From: Flavobacterium cerinum | GTDB lineage: Bacteria > Bacteroidota > Bacteroidia > Flavobacteriales > Flavobacteriaceae | Reading direction: 5' to 3' | DNA length: 64,000 nucleotides | Assembly: GCF_004028155.1 (NCBI RefSeq) | Contig: NZ_SBII01000015.1 | Span: 1-64,000, forward strand | Shown here: piece after piece, positions 24,216 to 33,142 of the stretch | Layout of the letters: every line of letters begins with the position of its first letter | How positions within the stretch are numbered: the first letter of the stretch is position 1 | Made by a program: the position numbers and the translations under genes | Notes under the pieces: generated by a model | Told to the model about the DNA's origin: nothing | What the model saw: the letters and a program-made list of their open reading frames with translations, nothing else | Databases searched by the model: none

Positions 24216-25325
24216 ATGGAAATCTTAGCTAAAATTAAACTCGAAAAAAGAGTTATTAAATCAAAATCAAATGAAAATATACTTTTAGTTATATTTGATA
24301 ACTCTTCTGAATTTGGCCTGTTAGAAAGTAATGAAAATGGGTTAGAAGTAATATATTATCATGATTTGGGATTCATAATTCTCGATGGATGTTTTAGCGA
24401 TGCTGACTCAATTTGGTTTGCGGGGTTAGAATCTGAAAATATTGAATGGGATTTTAAAAGGAAAAAAGTGCTGAGACATTGTGGCGAAGTATTAATTAAT
24501 AGCTTAAACTCAGATCTGAATGGATATTCATGTATCTCGATTATCCCACAATCGAATCTTTTAATAGCAGCTAATCTGGGTTCATTCAAGCTGGAGTTCT
24601 TTGACCTCGATACATTAAAACCGATTAATCATGGAGTAGCGCTTACTGAAGTATATACAAAACAAATCTGTGTTCATCCTGGTGGTCATATCATTGCCAT
24701 CTTGATAACAGATTCAGAAGATACGGGAAAAGTGCGTTTTTTTGAATTAAAAGGAAGAGAAATTAAGCTATATACAAAATATATTAATGTCCTTTTTGCC
24801 CCTGGAGTATGTACTTTTGATTTGGAAGGAGACAGATTGATAATTGGAGGCGGATACCCGCCGTTTAGTTACCAAATTAATGAATTTCCATCTCTTAGTG
24901 TCATTGCTGAATTTATTGATTATAATGGATTGGACATTCCTCAACCCTGGGGCGATGCAAATGGTATTTCATTCAATAGCGATATTGTATTTAAAGATGA
25001 GCATCTTATTTATGTGCCCTATTTTAACGGTGATATAATCACTTTAGAAATTAATACAGGAAAGATTGTGGAATCATTTACATGTAATGCATCTCCCTGC
25101 GTCTCACTTTCCAGATTAGGAAATACTGATTTGTATGCGTGCTCATCTATAAACGGTGAGATTTGTTTGTTGAGATTGAAATTAAATCTGAAAGACAACA
25201 CAAAGAACCCAACTTATTTACCCAATCAAGCAACAACTGATAATTTATTCCTTCCGCTAACTGATATGGAAGAGTTCATTTCTGAAGCAGATGAACCCCT
25301 TTTAATATCGTTCGCTGATAATTAG
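24216..25325 (+). CDS. Beta-propeller-like protein of unknown function
   Basis: A 369-residue cytoplasmic protein made of repeated beta strands with turns, such as VLRHCGEVLINSLNSDLNGY, FDLEGDRLIIGGGYPPFSYQ, IVFKDEHLIYVPYFNGDIIT and FTCNASPCVSLSRLGNTDLY. The spacing suggests a WD40/YVTN-like propeller of six or seven blades, though no canonical WD repeats are visible. No signal peptide is present. Similar proteins occur in Bacteroidota next to immunity genes, which fits the context here. Function unknown. Confidence 0.6.
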   Translation: MEILAKIKLEKRVIKSKSNENILLVIFDNSSEFGLLESNENGLEVIYYHDLGFIILDGCFSDADSIWFAGLESENIEWDFKRKKVLRHCGEVLINSLNSDLNGYSCISIIPQSNLLIAANLGSFKLEFFDLDTLKPINHGVALTEVYTKQICVHPGGHIIAILITDSEDTGKVRFFELKGREIKLYTKYINVLFAPGVCTFDLEGDRLIIGGGYPPFSYQINEFPSLSVIAEFIDYNGLDIPQPWGDANGISFNSDIVFKDEHLIYVPYFNGDIITLEINTGKIVESFTCNASPCVSLSRLGNTDLYACSSINGEICLLRLKLNLKDNTKNPTYLPNQATTDNLFLPLTDMEEFISEADEPLLISFADN

Positions 25326-25516
25326 GGAGATTTTTCTTTATTCTCTTGTTTTTGTGGTGCTTGGGGCTGGAAAGGAATGTTGGATGTTCAACGTAATATA
25401 CACTTAGAGCTCTTTTTTGTCATTTCTTACGTTTTTGTAAGTAACTAACAATTTGATGTGTACCCTTATTTGCAAGTATTTTTTTATAAATTCGAATAAA
25501 ATATAGGAAACTTCAT

Positions 25517-26257
25517 ATGACAAATTTAAAGAATAAAATAGCATTGGTGACCGGCGGAAGTAGAGGTATTGGTGCTGCTATCGTAAAGAGACTGAGTGCT
25601 GAAGGAGCTAAAGTAGCTTTTACTTATGCCAGTTCAGGAGCAGTATCTGAAAATCTGGTAAAAGAAATTGAAAATAGCGGAGGAGAGGCAATTGCCATAA
25701 AAGCAGACAGCGGCAGTTATGAAGAAGTGACCGGAGCTGTAGAAAAAGCAGCAGCGCATTTCGGCAAAATAGATATTCTGGTGAATAATGCTGGTGTCGC
25801 AGATGGTAAAGCTTTTGAAGAATACACGCAGGAAGACTTTAGCAGAATGTTTGATGTGAATGTAAAGGGTGTATTTTTTGCCACTCAAGCAGCCATAAAG
25901 CACATTCCTGATGGCGGAAGGATCATCACCATAGGTAGCTGTCTGGCAGAAATCGTGACCGTTCCTAACCTCACTCTGTATTCTATGAGTAAATCAGCTT
26001 TGGTTGGTTTTAACAAGGGGTTGGCACGCGATCTTGGCGATAGAAGAATCACAGCCAACCTGGTAAATCCAGGTCCAACAGAAACGGATATGAATCCAGC
26101 TACAGGGCCCATAGCAGATGCAGCCAGAGAGAGAATGGCGATTAAAGAATATGGAACAGCCGAAGGAATCGCTTCATTAGTAGCCTGGGTTGCCGGTGAA
26201 GAGTCGAAGTACATGACAGGGACTTCATTAACAATGGATAGCGGAACAAATATTTAA
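25517..26257 (+). CDS. SDR-family oxidoreductase (FabG-like)
   Basis: A 246-residue classical short-chain dehydrogenase/reductase. The NAD(P) loop TGGSRGIGAA lies at residues 12-21, the NNAG structural motif at 90-93, and the catalytic Ser141, Tyr155 and Lys159 (YSMSK) are in place. A basic Arg right after the first glycine loop suggests NADPH. It resembles 3-oxoacyl-ACP reductases and the many SDRs of unknown substrate; the segment NLVNPGPTETDMNP is typical. It stands alone, and its codon use seems more even than that of its neighbours, so it could be a separate acquisition. Not necessarily a fatty-acid enzyme. Confidence 0.9.
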   Translation: MTNLKNKIALVTGGSRGIGAAIVKRLSAEGAKVAFTYASSGAVSENLVKEIENSGGEAIAIKADSGSYEEVTGAVEKAAAHFGKIDILVNNAGVADGKAFEEYTQEDFSRMFDVNVKGVFFATQAAIKHIPDGGRIITIGSCLAEIVTVPNLTLYSMSKSALVGFNKGLARDLGDRRITANLVNPGPTETDMNPATGPIADAARERMAIKEYGTAEGIASLVAWVAGEESKYMTGTSLTMDSGTNI

Positions 26258-26290
26258 ATAAACAGTGCGTATTGATCAAAGCGTGTTTAG

Positions 26291-26389
26291 TACAGCTTAG
26301 AAATAGTAAGTGCAGGAAAAGTACATTTTTTTGACATCAATCCATTGGGTAACGCTCCTTATGAGTATATATATGTGAATACATTATAG
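26291..26389 (+). pseudogene. C-terminal coding relic
   Basis: A frame without start reads YSLEIVSAGKVHFFDINPLG, then NAPYEYIYVNTL and TAG at 26387. The text is protein-like but has no upstream beginning. No family recognised. It fills part of the 291-base gap before the XRE gene; the remainder holds only AT-rich sequence and a promoter element. Confidence 0.35.
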
Positions 26390-26536
26390 GCTGTCATATA
26401 TATAGTATGATGCCTTTATAAAATTGATGCAGGGTGTACTAACAACGTTCTTAAAAATTGTATTTTTGTTTTAGTTGGTAAAATACCGGATGGTACTTGT
26501 TTTTTACCGGCAGAAAAAATCTGACAGAAAAATTAC

Positions 26537-26544
26537 TATATTTG
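26537..26544 (+). promoter_or_regulatory. Candidate -7 element (TATATTTG) of the XRE gene
   Basis: TATATTTG fits the Bacteroidota TANNTTTG promoter element and ends only 4 bases before the start codon, so the transcript would be nearly leaderless. No clear TTTG -33 box is seen at normal spacing. Repeated ACCGG words upstream (26485-26510) could be operator sites for autorepression; that is only a suggestion. Confidence 0.45.
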
Positions 26545-26548
26545 AAGT

Positions 26549-26956
26549 ATGAGTACAGCAACGCAAAACCACATAGGTAGAAAGATAAGTCGCATTAGAG
26601 AATTGCGAGATATGAAACAGGAAGTTTTGGCTACTGCATTAGGTGTTAGCCAACAGACTATTTCAAATATAGAAAACAGTGAAATCATTGAAGAAGAAAC
26701 ACTGGAAAAAATTGCCGAAGTTTTGGGCGTATCAGCCAAGGCCATTCAGAATTTTAACGAGGAAACTGTATTAAATATAATTTCTAATAGTTTTACCAGT
26801 AATGATAGCTCTACTATAAATGCGATTAATGTTCAGCCAACCTTCAATCCGATAGATAAACTAATTGAAACATACGGAGAGAAAGAGAAGCTTTACGAAC
26901 GCTTGCTCCAAGCCGAAAAAGAAAAGATAGCTTATTTAGAAAAGCTTATTAAATAA
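26549..26956 (+). CDS. XRE-family helix-turn-helix regulator
   Basis: A 135-residue DNA-binding protein. The Cro/CI-type HTH covers about residues 9-63: ISRIRELRDMKQEVLATALG, VSQQTISNIENSE, LEKIAEVLGVSAKAIQNF. The C-terminal part is a helical dimerisation region that ends in a coiled coil (EKEKLYERLLQAEKEKIAYL). This architecture is common in Bacteroidota next to accessory and defence genes. It is convergent with the 648-residue HEPN-type gene, with a shared terminator between them. It may control itself, or the island, but no target can be shown. Confidence 0.88.
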   Translation: MSTATQNHIGRKISRIRELRDMKQEVLATALGVSQQTISNIENSEIIEEETLEKIAEVLGVSAKAIQNFNEETVLNIISNSFTSNDSSTINAINVQPTFNPIDKLIETYGEKEKLYERLLQAEKEKIAYLEKLIK

Positions 26957-26958
26957 AG

Positions 26959-26984
26959 AAATCCCCGTTACTAGCGGGGATTTT
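26959..26984. terminator. Bidirectional terminator between the XRE and HEPN genes
   Basis: AAATCCCCG and CGGGGATTT pair around a short loop with T-rich tails on both sides, 3 bases after the XRE stop codon and 24 bases before the HEPN gene's stop codon. The core matches the hairpin at 4311-4340. Confidence 0.85.
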
Positions 26985-27007
26985 CTTTATTGCAGTTTTT
27001 ATGTTTT

Positions 27008-28954
27008 TTATTTAGGGAAAAAGCGATATTCACTTTTTTGTTTGATTTCTAAATCATTTTCAATTTTAAGTAAGGCTATAATAATTAACATTAATAATGA
27101 AAAATAGTCTCTTTTATGTTCTTTCTCAAAACTAGTATTTGTACCATGAAGATATTTATTTCTTAGGTCTGTACCATTAGTAAATTCTTTTTTGTTTAAA
27201 TAAAAATTAAAGTAATTCAACTCCTGTTTTGTAAATAAAGTATCTTCATGATACAGTAAGTTTTCATTAAGCATATTATCAATTACAATTTGCACAGAAA
27301 TAGGGTAGTTCCAATAAGTAATTACTTCATTGTTATATAATTCTCCAATTAAAAAAATCATTATATCTTTTTTAATACTTACTATATTATTATTGTTAAT
27401 ATATAAATATTCATCTTTGACCAGCATAGATATTATGTCTTGTTGATAATCTGCAAATTGATTAAAATTTACATTTTCATTTGTAAGTAAATCGTATAAA
27501 TTTTTGTACTGATCGTTATAAGGTTCAATATAATGTAGTAGACTTTGATCAGAAAAAAATAAATTGCGAAGTTCTATTATCTTAGGACTATTAGAATAAA
27601 AATACTTTTTGCGTGCCAAACTAGGAATTTCACTTAAATATAATTGACTTGAACTCAATTGGAATAACTCCAAGTCGATTATTCCGTCGTTTACATAAAG
27701 CTGATATTGTCTAAGTATGGATTCAAATTCAGGTGACAGTGCACGAATTTTTTCGAGATAGGTGCTTTTTTTAGAAGGAATCTTAAACCGAATATTAGTC
27801 AAACCATAATGACGGTCTAAACGATCATATATAAATGCTTCAATTAGCTTTTCTACAGAGAGAGATCTATGAGATAGATATTCATTAAAAATAATTATTT
27901 GAAGATGAGATAAAAAGTTTTTTCGATGAAATATTGTACCAGTAACATACTCGTTTTTTGATTTCATCATTATTCTCTCAAAAATATCCAGTTCACAAGG
28001 TTTACTCCATAATGTAAGCAGACCATTAGTGTCAGTGTAAATAAATAGTTTTGAAAAAACATAAAATAAAGAGATATTGTTTTGAAGATCATCTAGAACC
28101 TTTCTGCTGTAAGAAACAATTAGAATACTTTCATCATATTTGTATATAACAGACTCTTTTTGTGTATTAGATAAAGATATCTCTACTCCTTCTTTCCAAC
28201 CTTGACCTTTTGATAAAACTTCATCAGTTATTTCGCGATTTTTTCTCTTAGCTTTTAAACGTAATTTTGGTGATAATTTTAGTAATTGTGAATCTTTCGA
28301 ATTTTGGATAAGTCTAATGTAATTTGGATTAGCATTTGGCTGATCGATATAATTGTTAATTATAGTTTCTTTATCACTTATAGTTAAACAGGAAGGAAAG
28401 ATATAATTACTTGCATGACTATGTTTTTCAAGTTCGATATTTGATAAAATCAACTCTGCTGCCTTTGAGTATTCCAAGAGAAATAGTCTAATTTCTTTAT
28501 TAAAATACGGAACAATACTTTTAAAACCAAGAATATAATTAATTTCTCTAGGATGATTTTTCAATAGAGTAACAAACACATCAGTATTAATTTTTTTATA
28601 ACTATGAAAATAGTGAGTTAACTCCCAAAAATGGCTTTTATAAACGAAATCTACTTGGCTTATTAAGTCTAATACATTTGTATTAGAAATTTTAGCCCAG
28701 AAATTTTTAATAATAAACCAATTTTCATCTATTTTGGTTTTATAGAGGCTTATAGTTGTTTCTTCCCATTTAGGCAAAAACAAGTTATGATCAAAAAATA
28801 ATTTTACGTTATAAAATTCAAGAAGATCATTAATCTCTAAATTATCCTTTTCTTGTGTGCCATCTAATAATTGCTCTATCTTTATTAAGTTAGATACTAT
28901 CGAACCATCATGTATAGAATAAAAAACCACTCTGTTACGCTTCTTTGGTTTCAT
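27008..28954 (-). CDS. Large protein with C-terminal HEPN-type RNxxxH motif, candidate defence effector
   Basis: A 648-residue cytoplasmic protein without signal peptide. Near the C-terminus it reads TDLRNKYLHGTN, i.e. R598-N-x3-H603, followed by a long hydrophobic helix (YFSLLMLIIIALLKI). This is the RX4-6H motif and helix pair of HEPN domains, many of which are RNases in abortive-infection and toxin systems. The other 590 residues match nothing I can name and are AT-rich in codons. It lies alone on its strand, convergent with an XRE regulator, at the end of a decayed island next to ssrA. A phage-defence role is inference; it could also be a HEPN protein without catalysis. Confidence 0.65.
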   Translation of the reverse strand: MKPKKRNRVVFYSIHDGSIVSNLIKIEQLLDGTQEKDNLEINDLLEFYNVKLFFDHNLFLPKWEETTISLYKTKIDENWFIIKNFWAKISNTNVLDLISQVDFVYKSHFWELTHYFHSYKKINTDVFVTLLKNHPREINYILGFKSIVPYFNKEIRLFLLEYSKAAELILSNIELEKHSHASNYIFPSCLTISDKETIINNYIDQPNANPNYIRLIQNSKDSQLLKLSPKLRLKAKRKNREITDEVLSKGQGWKEGVEISLSNTQKESVIYKYDESILIVSYSRKVLDDLQNNISLFYVFSKLFIYTDTNGLLTLWSKPCELDIFERIMMKSKNEYVTGTIFHRKNFLSHLQIIIFNEYLSHRSLSVEKLIEAFIYDRLDRHYGLTNIRFKIPSKKSTYLEKIRALSPEFESILRQYQLYVNDGIIDLELFQLSSSQLYLSEIPSLARKKYFYSNSPKIIELRNLFFSDQSLLHYIEPYNDQYKNLYDLLTNENVNFNQFADYQQDIISMLVKDEYLYINNNNIVSIKKDIMIFLIGELYNNEVITYWNYPISVQIVIDNMLNENLLYHEDTLFTKQELNYFNFYLNKKEFTNGTDLRNKYLHGTNTSFEKEHKRDYFSLLMLIIIALLKIENDLEIKQKSEYRFFPK

Positions 28955-29240
28955 ATTATCATAAGTATTAAGCTGACTAATGTAAGTGTTTTTAAATTTA
29001 ATGAACTAAATATTAATAAAATAAAGTATTATGTCCATATTGAATAGCGGCTGGGATTTTGCTATCAATTACAAAATTATTTCAAAAATATAGAGTAATT
29101 GTAAATAATTTAAAATCAAAAAAATCTTATAATTTACTTTTAACGTTTGAGATGATATCTAGGGACAATCTAAGTGTAAAAATCTAAATTAATTATTATT
29201 ATTGGAAAAATTATTTGATTTGAAATTTATATAAAATAAC
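28955..29240. other. AT-rich gap between the HEPN gene and ssrA
   Basis: About 290 bases, very rich in A and T, with no open frame I would call. It presumably carries the promoter of the HEPN gene on the minus strand and marks the end of the accessory tract. I looked for a second copy of the tmRNA 3' end, which would be an attachment-site repeat, and saw none here. Confidence 0.5.
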
Positions 29241-29265
29241 AAAAACCTATAAAATATAGGTTTTT
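29241..29265 (-). terminator. Terminator of the tmRNA gene
   Basis: AAAAACCTATA and TATAGGTTTTT form a perfect 11-bp stem with a 3-base loop, directly downstream of the tmRNA 3' end on the minus strand. A T-rich stretch follows in that direction. Confidence 0.8.
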
Positions 29266-29276
29266 GTTTGTTAAAG

Positions 29277-29670
29277 TGGAGTCGCCGGGAATCGAACCCG
29301 GGTCCAAACAGGGAAGCAAAGAGCTTTCTACACGCTTATTCTCCGCTTAGTTTTTCGTTATCGTGCCAGGCCGGAGACTGCCACACGATACTTATCTTCT
29401 GTTTTCTCAAGACCTCCGCGAAGCGAAGAGATCTCCAGGTTTATTTTTACGGTTCCCCTGTACAAAACGCCACAAACCAAGGCTTTTTAGGAGAATCTCG
29501 CTTTCCTGCCTTGCAGGAACGAGGCTAATCTTACTTTAATTTAGATTATGCAGCTAGAGCGTAGTTATTTTCGCCGTTTAAAATTGTGAGACCATTTATT
29601 AACGAGAATTGTCTCAGTTCTCGACGTGCTTACTGTTCAGTTCGGCCTGCTGTCAAAACCAGTCGACCCC
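29277..29670 (-). ncRNA. ssrA: Transfer-messenger RNA (tmRNA)
   Basis: The 5' end (complement of 29651-29670) reads GGGGTCGACTGGTTTTGACA, and the 3' end gives CCGGGTTCGATTCCCGGCGA followed by CTCCA, so the tRNA-like domain with its T loop is complete. The tag frame starts with GGC at 29573-29575 and encodes GENNYALAA before TAA (29546-29548), the proteolysis tag for stalled ribosomes. The length of about 394 bases is normal for Bacteroidota. The 3' end faces the accessory island, as expected for an integration site. Confidence 0.95.
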
Positions 29671-29882
29671 AATATTTACGAAAGATGTAGTGTACTATTC
29701 AAAAACAGTACCATATTTCGGTTTGCAAATATAATGATATATTTTTCAATTATTAATTGGTCAAGGACTGAATTACTGTTATATTTGAAGACATTTTTTA
29801 AGCTAGTGTTATATTATTAGAACTATATCGTTTTATATGGGCTTTAACTAACAATAACTGCTTTAAACAAAAGATTAATTGC

Positions 29883-31103
29883 ATGAAATTCGGGATAATT
29901 ACGGAAAGAAAATCACCACCAGATAAAAGGGTTGTTTTTTCACCTACAAAGCTGGCGGAATTAAAGGAAAAATACCCACAGGCAGAGATTCTTGTAGAGT
30001 CATCTGACATTCGTATTTTTAATGATGAGGAGTATGCATTAAAAGGTTTTGAAACAACAGATGATGTTTCGGACTGTGATGTATTTATTGGTGTTAAAGA
30101 AGTGCCTATCGAATTTCTTATACCTAATAAGAAGTATATATTCTTTTCTCACACAATTAAGAAACAGCCACACAACAAAAAACTGCTTCAGGCTATCATA
30201 GATCGTGATATCGATCTTTATGACCATGAAACTTTTGTTGATGAAAACGGCCACCGCCTTATTGGTTTTGGAAGGTATGCAGGGAATGTAGGTACCTATA
30301 ACAGCTTTAGGGCTTTTGGTGCTAAATATGAGTTGTTTAACCTTCCTAAAGCAGAAACGCTGCCGGACAAGGATGCTCTTATTGCGCGACTTAGAAAGCT
30401 CGTATTGCCACCATTAAAGATTGTACTTACCGGTTATGGTAAAGTAGGTAATGGGGCAAAAGAGATGCTTGATGCCATGAAGGTTAAAGAGGTATCTGTA
30501 GAGAATTACCTTTCTAAAAACTACAATGAACCTGTATATGTTCATATCGATGTTGAGCATTATAATAAAAGGAATGACGGTAAGGAGTTTGATAAAGATG
30601 AATTCTACAAAGATCCTACCGATTATGTTTCCGATTTTGAGCGTTTTACAAAAGTGTCTGATATGTTTATTGCCGGACATTTTTACGGAAACGATGCCCC
30701 GGTGATCCTTTCGGCAGATATGCTTAAAGCACCTGATAATAAAATTAAAATAGTTGCTGATATCTCTTGCGATATCGATGGACCTGTAGCATGTACTTTA
30801 CGTTCGTCTACTATTGCTGAGCCTTTTTACGGATACCATCCGTATGAAGAGAAAGAGGTAGATATGTTCCATCCGGCTGCGATAGTGGTTATGGCGGTAG
30901 ATAATCTTCCTTGTGAACTTCCAAAAGATGCCAGTGAAGGTTTTGGCGATATGTTCTTAGAGAATATTATTCCTGCATTTTATAATAATGATAAGGATAA
31001 TGTTTTAAAACGTGCCCAGATAACTGAAAACGGACGACTTACCGACAGGTTTAAATACCTTATAGGTTATATAAATGAAAAAGAAAATGTGCCCCACTTA
31101 TAG
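29883..31103 (+). CDS. Alanine dehydrogenase/saccharopine dehydrogenase-like NAD(P) oxidoreductase
   Basis: A 406-residue enzyme with the AlaDh/PNT N-terminal domain: KFGIITERKSPPDKRVVFSP, with the conserved E-x3-P...R pattern, and VFIGVKEVPIEFL. The C-terminal Rossmann part has KIVLTGYGKVGNGAKEML and IVADISCDIDGPVACTLRSS. The form lies closer to the lysine-forming saccharopine dehydrogenase branch than to true alanine dehydrogenase, so either a saccharopine-type or an amino-acid dehydrogenase activity is possible. It is the first gene after ssrA and has its own terminator at its end. Cytoplasmic. Confidence 0.8.
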   Translation: MKFGIITERKSPPDKRVVFSPTKLAELKEKYPQAEILVESSDIRIFNDEEYALKGFETTDDVSDCDVFIGVKEVPIEFLIPNKKYIFFSHTIKKQPHNKKLLQAIIDRDIDLYDHETFVDENGHRLIGFGRYAGNVGTYNSFRAFGAKYELFNLPKAETLPDKDALIARLRKLVLPPLKIVLTGYGKVGNGAKEMLDAMKVKEVSVENYLSKNYNEPVYVHIDVEHYNKRNDGKEFDKDEFYKDPTDYVSDFERFTKVSDMFIAGHFYGNDAPVILSADMLKAPDNKIKIVADISCDIDGPVACTLRSSTIAEPFYGYHPYEEKEVDMFHPAAIVVMAVDNLPCELPKDASEGFGDMFLENIIPAFYNNDKDNVLKRAQITENGRLTDRFKYLIGYINEKENVPHL

Positions 31104-31116
31104 GGGCCTTTTTTTT
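31090..31116 (+). terminator. Terminator overlapping the end of the dehydrogenase gene
   Basis: GCCCC and GGGGC pair around an 8-base loop (the stop codon lies in the loop) and are followed by eight T. Compact and unambiguous. Confidence 0.8.
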
Positions 31117-31383
31117 GCCTGTATATAAAGTGTTATATGTTCTTTGAGCTTAAACGAATAGTGTGTAGTTAATTGTGTGAATTATTTTAGTGTGTCGCTA
31201 TAAAATTAGACGTTTCTATTTTATGGAATATACCAAAAAAGAGTATTTTAGCGGGTTGGATAGTGCAAATGATTTATTGTTTTTTTAATATAAAATCAAG
31301 GCATTATTCTGAAAACAAACTAAAAGCTGAAAAAACAATTACATCTATAATTCAAATATTCACCTTAACATCCAATCTATTCT

Positions 31384-33045
31384 ATGAGTTCAGAACAAAC
31401 AAAAACTAATTATCCTGCGTTGTATACGCTGGTCACGGTATTCTTCTTCTGGGGGTTTATCGGGGCTTCAAACGGCGTTTTTATTCCGTTTTGTAAAGCT
31501 AAATTTGGCCTGGACCAATTTCAGAGCCAGCTTATTGACTTTGCTTTTTATGGTGCTTACTATATTGGTGCACTATTGTTATTCATTATCAGTACGATGG
31601 TGAAAAAAGATATCTTAAATTCATGGGGGTTTAAAAAAGGTATAATTAACGGATTACTTGTTAGTACGTTTGGTGCTGTATGTATGATATTTGCGGTAAA
31701 ATCGGGGGATTATTTCCTTATTCTTGGCGCGTTGTTCATTGTTGCATTGGGTTTCTCTTTACAGCAGACTTCTGCTCAGCCATTTGCAACTTCACTAGGA
31801 GCGCCTCACACTGCTTCAAACAGGTTAAATCTTGCAGGAGGAATTAACTCCTTAGGTACAACGATTGGTCCGATCGTGGTTTCTATGGCTTTGTTTGGTG
31901 TGCTTTCGGGAGTAAGTATCGAAGAGTTTGCTCAGCGTCCTGAAGCATTGGACAAAATGGAAATCCTTTATGTTTTTGTTGGTGCACTGTTTCTTGTTGC
32001 TGCAGCACTTTTCTTTTTCTCGAAAAAACTTCCTTCAGGTAAGATAGAATCAGTTTTTGAACCTGCTAAGAAGGCGATGAATACGCTTATCATTATCACA
32101 TTATTGCTTGTTGCCATATTTGGTTACATTTTTTCACGTTATGAAGATCCTGAGTTTGTTACCCGATTCCTTGAGAACAGGGAGAAAGATTATTTAGGAT
32201 TAGGGTTAACAATATCTACTTTGTTTATTATTGTCTTTGGACTTTTATATGCTAATATGGCTGCTAAGAAAAAGCCGGAAGGCTGGGGCGCCATGCGTTA
32301 CCCTCAGTTGGTTTTAGGGATGCTTGCTATATTTACTTACGTAGGTGTAGAAGTAACAATCCAGAGTAATCTTGGAGAGTTATTAGGCACTCCTGAATTT
32401 GGAAAGCTTTCAGGTTCTGCTATTGCTCCATTTATTTCTATGTATTGGGGAAGCTTGATGATTGGCCGCTGGGCAGGTGCGATATCTGTTTTTAATCCAT
32501 CGAATTCAACCCGTAAAGTATTATTGATAGTGATACCTTATGTTGCATTTGGGGTTGTATTGTTTATCAATGCAATTTCTGGACAGGATATAACTCCTTT
32601 ATATGCGTATGCAGGTATTGTTCTTATACAAATTGGCGGCTTCTTTTTAGGTCAGGATCGTCCTGCTAAGACATTAATGATCTTTGGTGTACTTGGAATG
32701 ATAGCAATGCTGATTGGTTTATTTACAGAAGGTACGATCGCTATTTATGCTTTTATGAGTGGAGGGTTGTTCTGTAGTATTATGTGGCCGTCTATTTTTG
32801 CATTAGGTATTGCTGGTATTGGTAAGTATACGTCTCAAGGTTCGGCATTTCTTATTATGATGATACTTGGCGGAGGAATTATCCCACCATTACAAGGTAA
32901 AATTGCCGATATAATTGGTATCCATAATTCTTATTTCATTCCTGTATTGTGCTTTACTTACCTTGCTTTTTATGGTTGGAAAGTAATTAAGATACTTAAA
33001 GAACAGGGTATTGCTCATGAAGTTGAAACCGGAGGCGGACATTAA
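31384..33045 (+). CDS. FHS-family sugar transporter (FucP/GluP-like), 14 membrane segments
   Basis: A 553-residue major-facilitator permease of the fucose/galactose/glucose:H+ symporter family. The opening LYTLVTVFFFWGFIGASNGVFIPF and the QQTSAQPFATSLG stretch are hallmarks of the family. The family usually has about 420-470 residues; here a central insertion (MNTLIIITLLLVAIFGYIFS, then LGLGLTISTLFIIVFGLLYA) adds two membrane helices. It sits in the inner membrane and likely imports a monosaccharide. A paralogue of 473 residues lies at 46681. The gene is alone between two terminators. Confidence 0.88.
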   Translation: MSSEQTKTNYPALYTLVTVFFFWGFIGASNGVFIPFCKAKFGLDQFQSQLIDFAFYGAYYIGALLLFIISTMVKKDILNSWGFKKGIINGLLVSTFGAVCMIFAVKSGDYFLILGALFIVALGFSLQQTSAQPFATSLGAPHTASNRLNLAGGINSLGTTIGPIVVSMALFGVLSGVSIEEFAQRPEALDKMEILYVFVGALFLVAAALFFFSKKLPSGKIESVFEPAKKAMNTLIIITLLLVAIFGYIFSRYEDPEFVTRFLENREKDYLGLGLTISTLFIIVFGLLYANMAAKKKPEGWGAMRYPQLVLGMLAIFTYVGVEVTIQSNLGELLGTPEFGKLSGSAIAPFISMYWGSLMIGRWAGAISVFNPSNSTRKVLLIVIPYVAFGVVLFINAISGQDITPLYAYAGIVLIQIGGFFLGQDRPAKTLMIFGVLGMIAMLIGLFTEGTIAIYAFMSGGLFCSIMWPSIFALGIAGIGKYTSQGSAFLIMMILGGGIIPPLQGKIADIIGIHNSYFIPVLCFTYLAFYGWKVIKILKEQGIAHEVETGGGH

Positions 33046-33070
33046 AAGCCACTTCTTTATAGATTATATA

Positions 33071-33098
33071 AACCGTCCTGAATCTCAGGACGGTTTTT
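33071..33098 (+). terminator. Terminator after the first FHS transporter gene
   Basis: AACCGTCCTGA and TCAGGACGGTT form a stem with a short loop, followed by seven T. Classical intrinsic terminator 25 bases after the stop. Confidence 0.9.
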
Positions 33099-33134
33099 TT
33101 ATGTTTTGCTGTCATTTGGTTAACCTTAAAATTT

Positions 33135-33142
33135 TATCTTTG
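33135..33142 (+). promoter_or_regulatory. Candidate -7 element (TATCTTTG)
   Basis: TATCTTTG fits TANNTTTG and lies 18 bases before the ATG of the next lipoprotein gene. A TTTG at 33115-33118 is a possible -33 box, with a spacer slightly shorter than usual. Confidence 0.55.

Noticed and set aside
29268..29528. 86-residue open frame starting near the tmRNA 3' end
   Set aside because: It is antisense to the tmRNA and arises from the RNA gene sequence; the tRNA-like end and tag are unmistakable.
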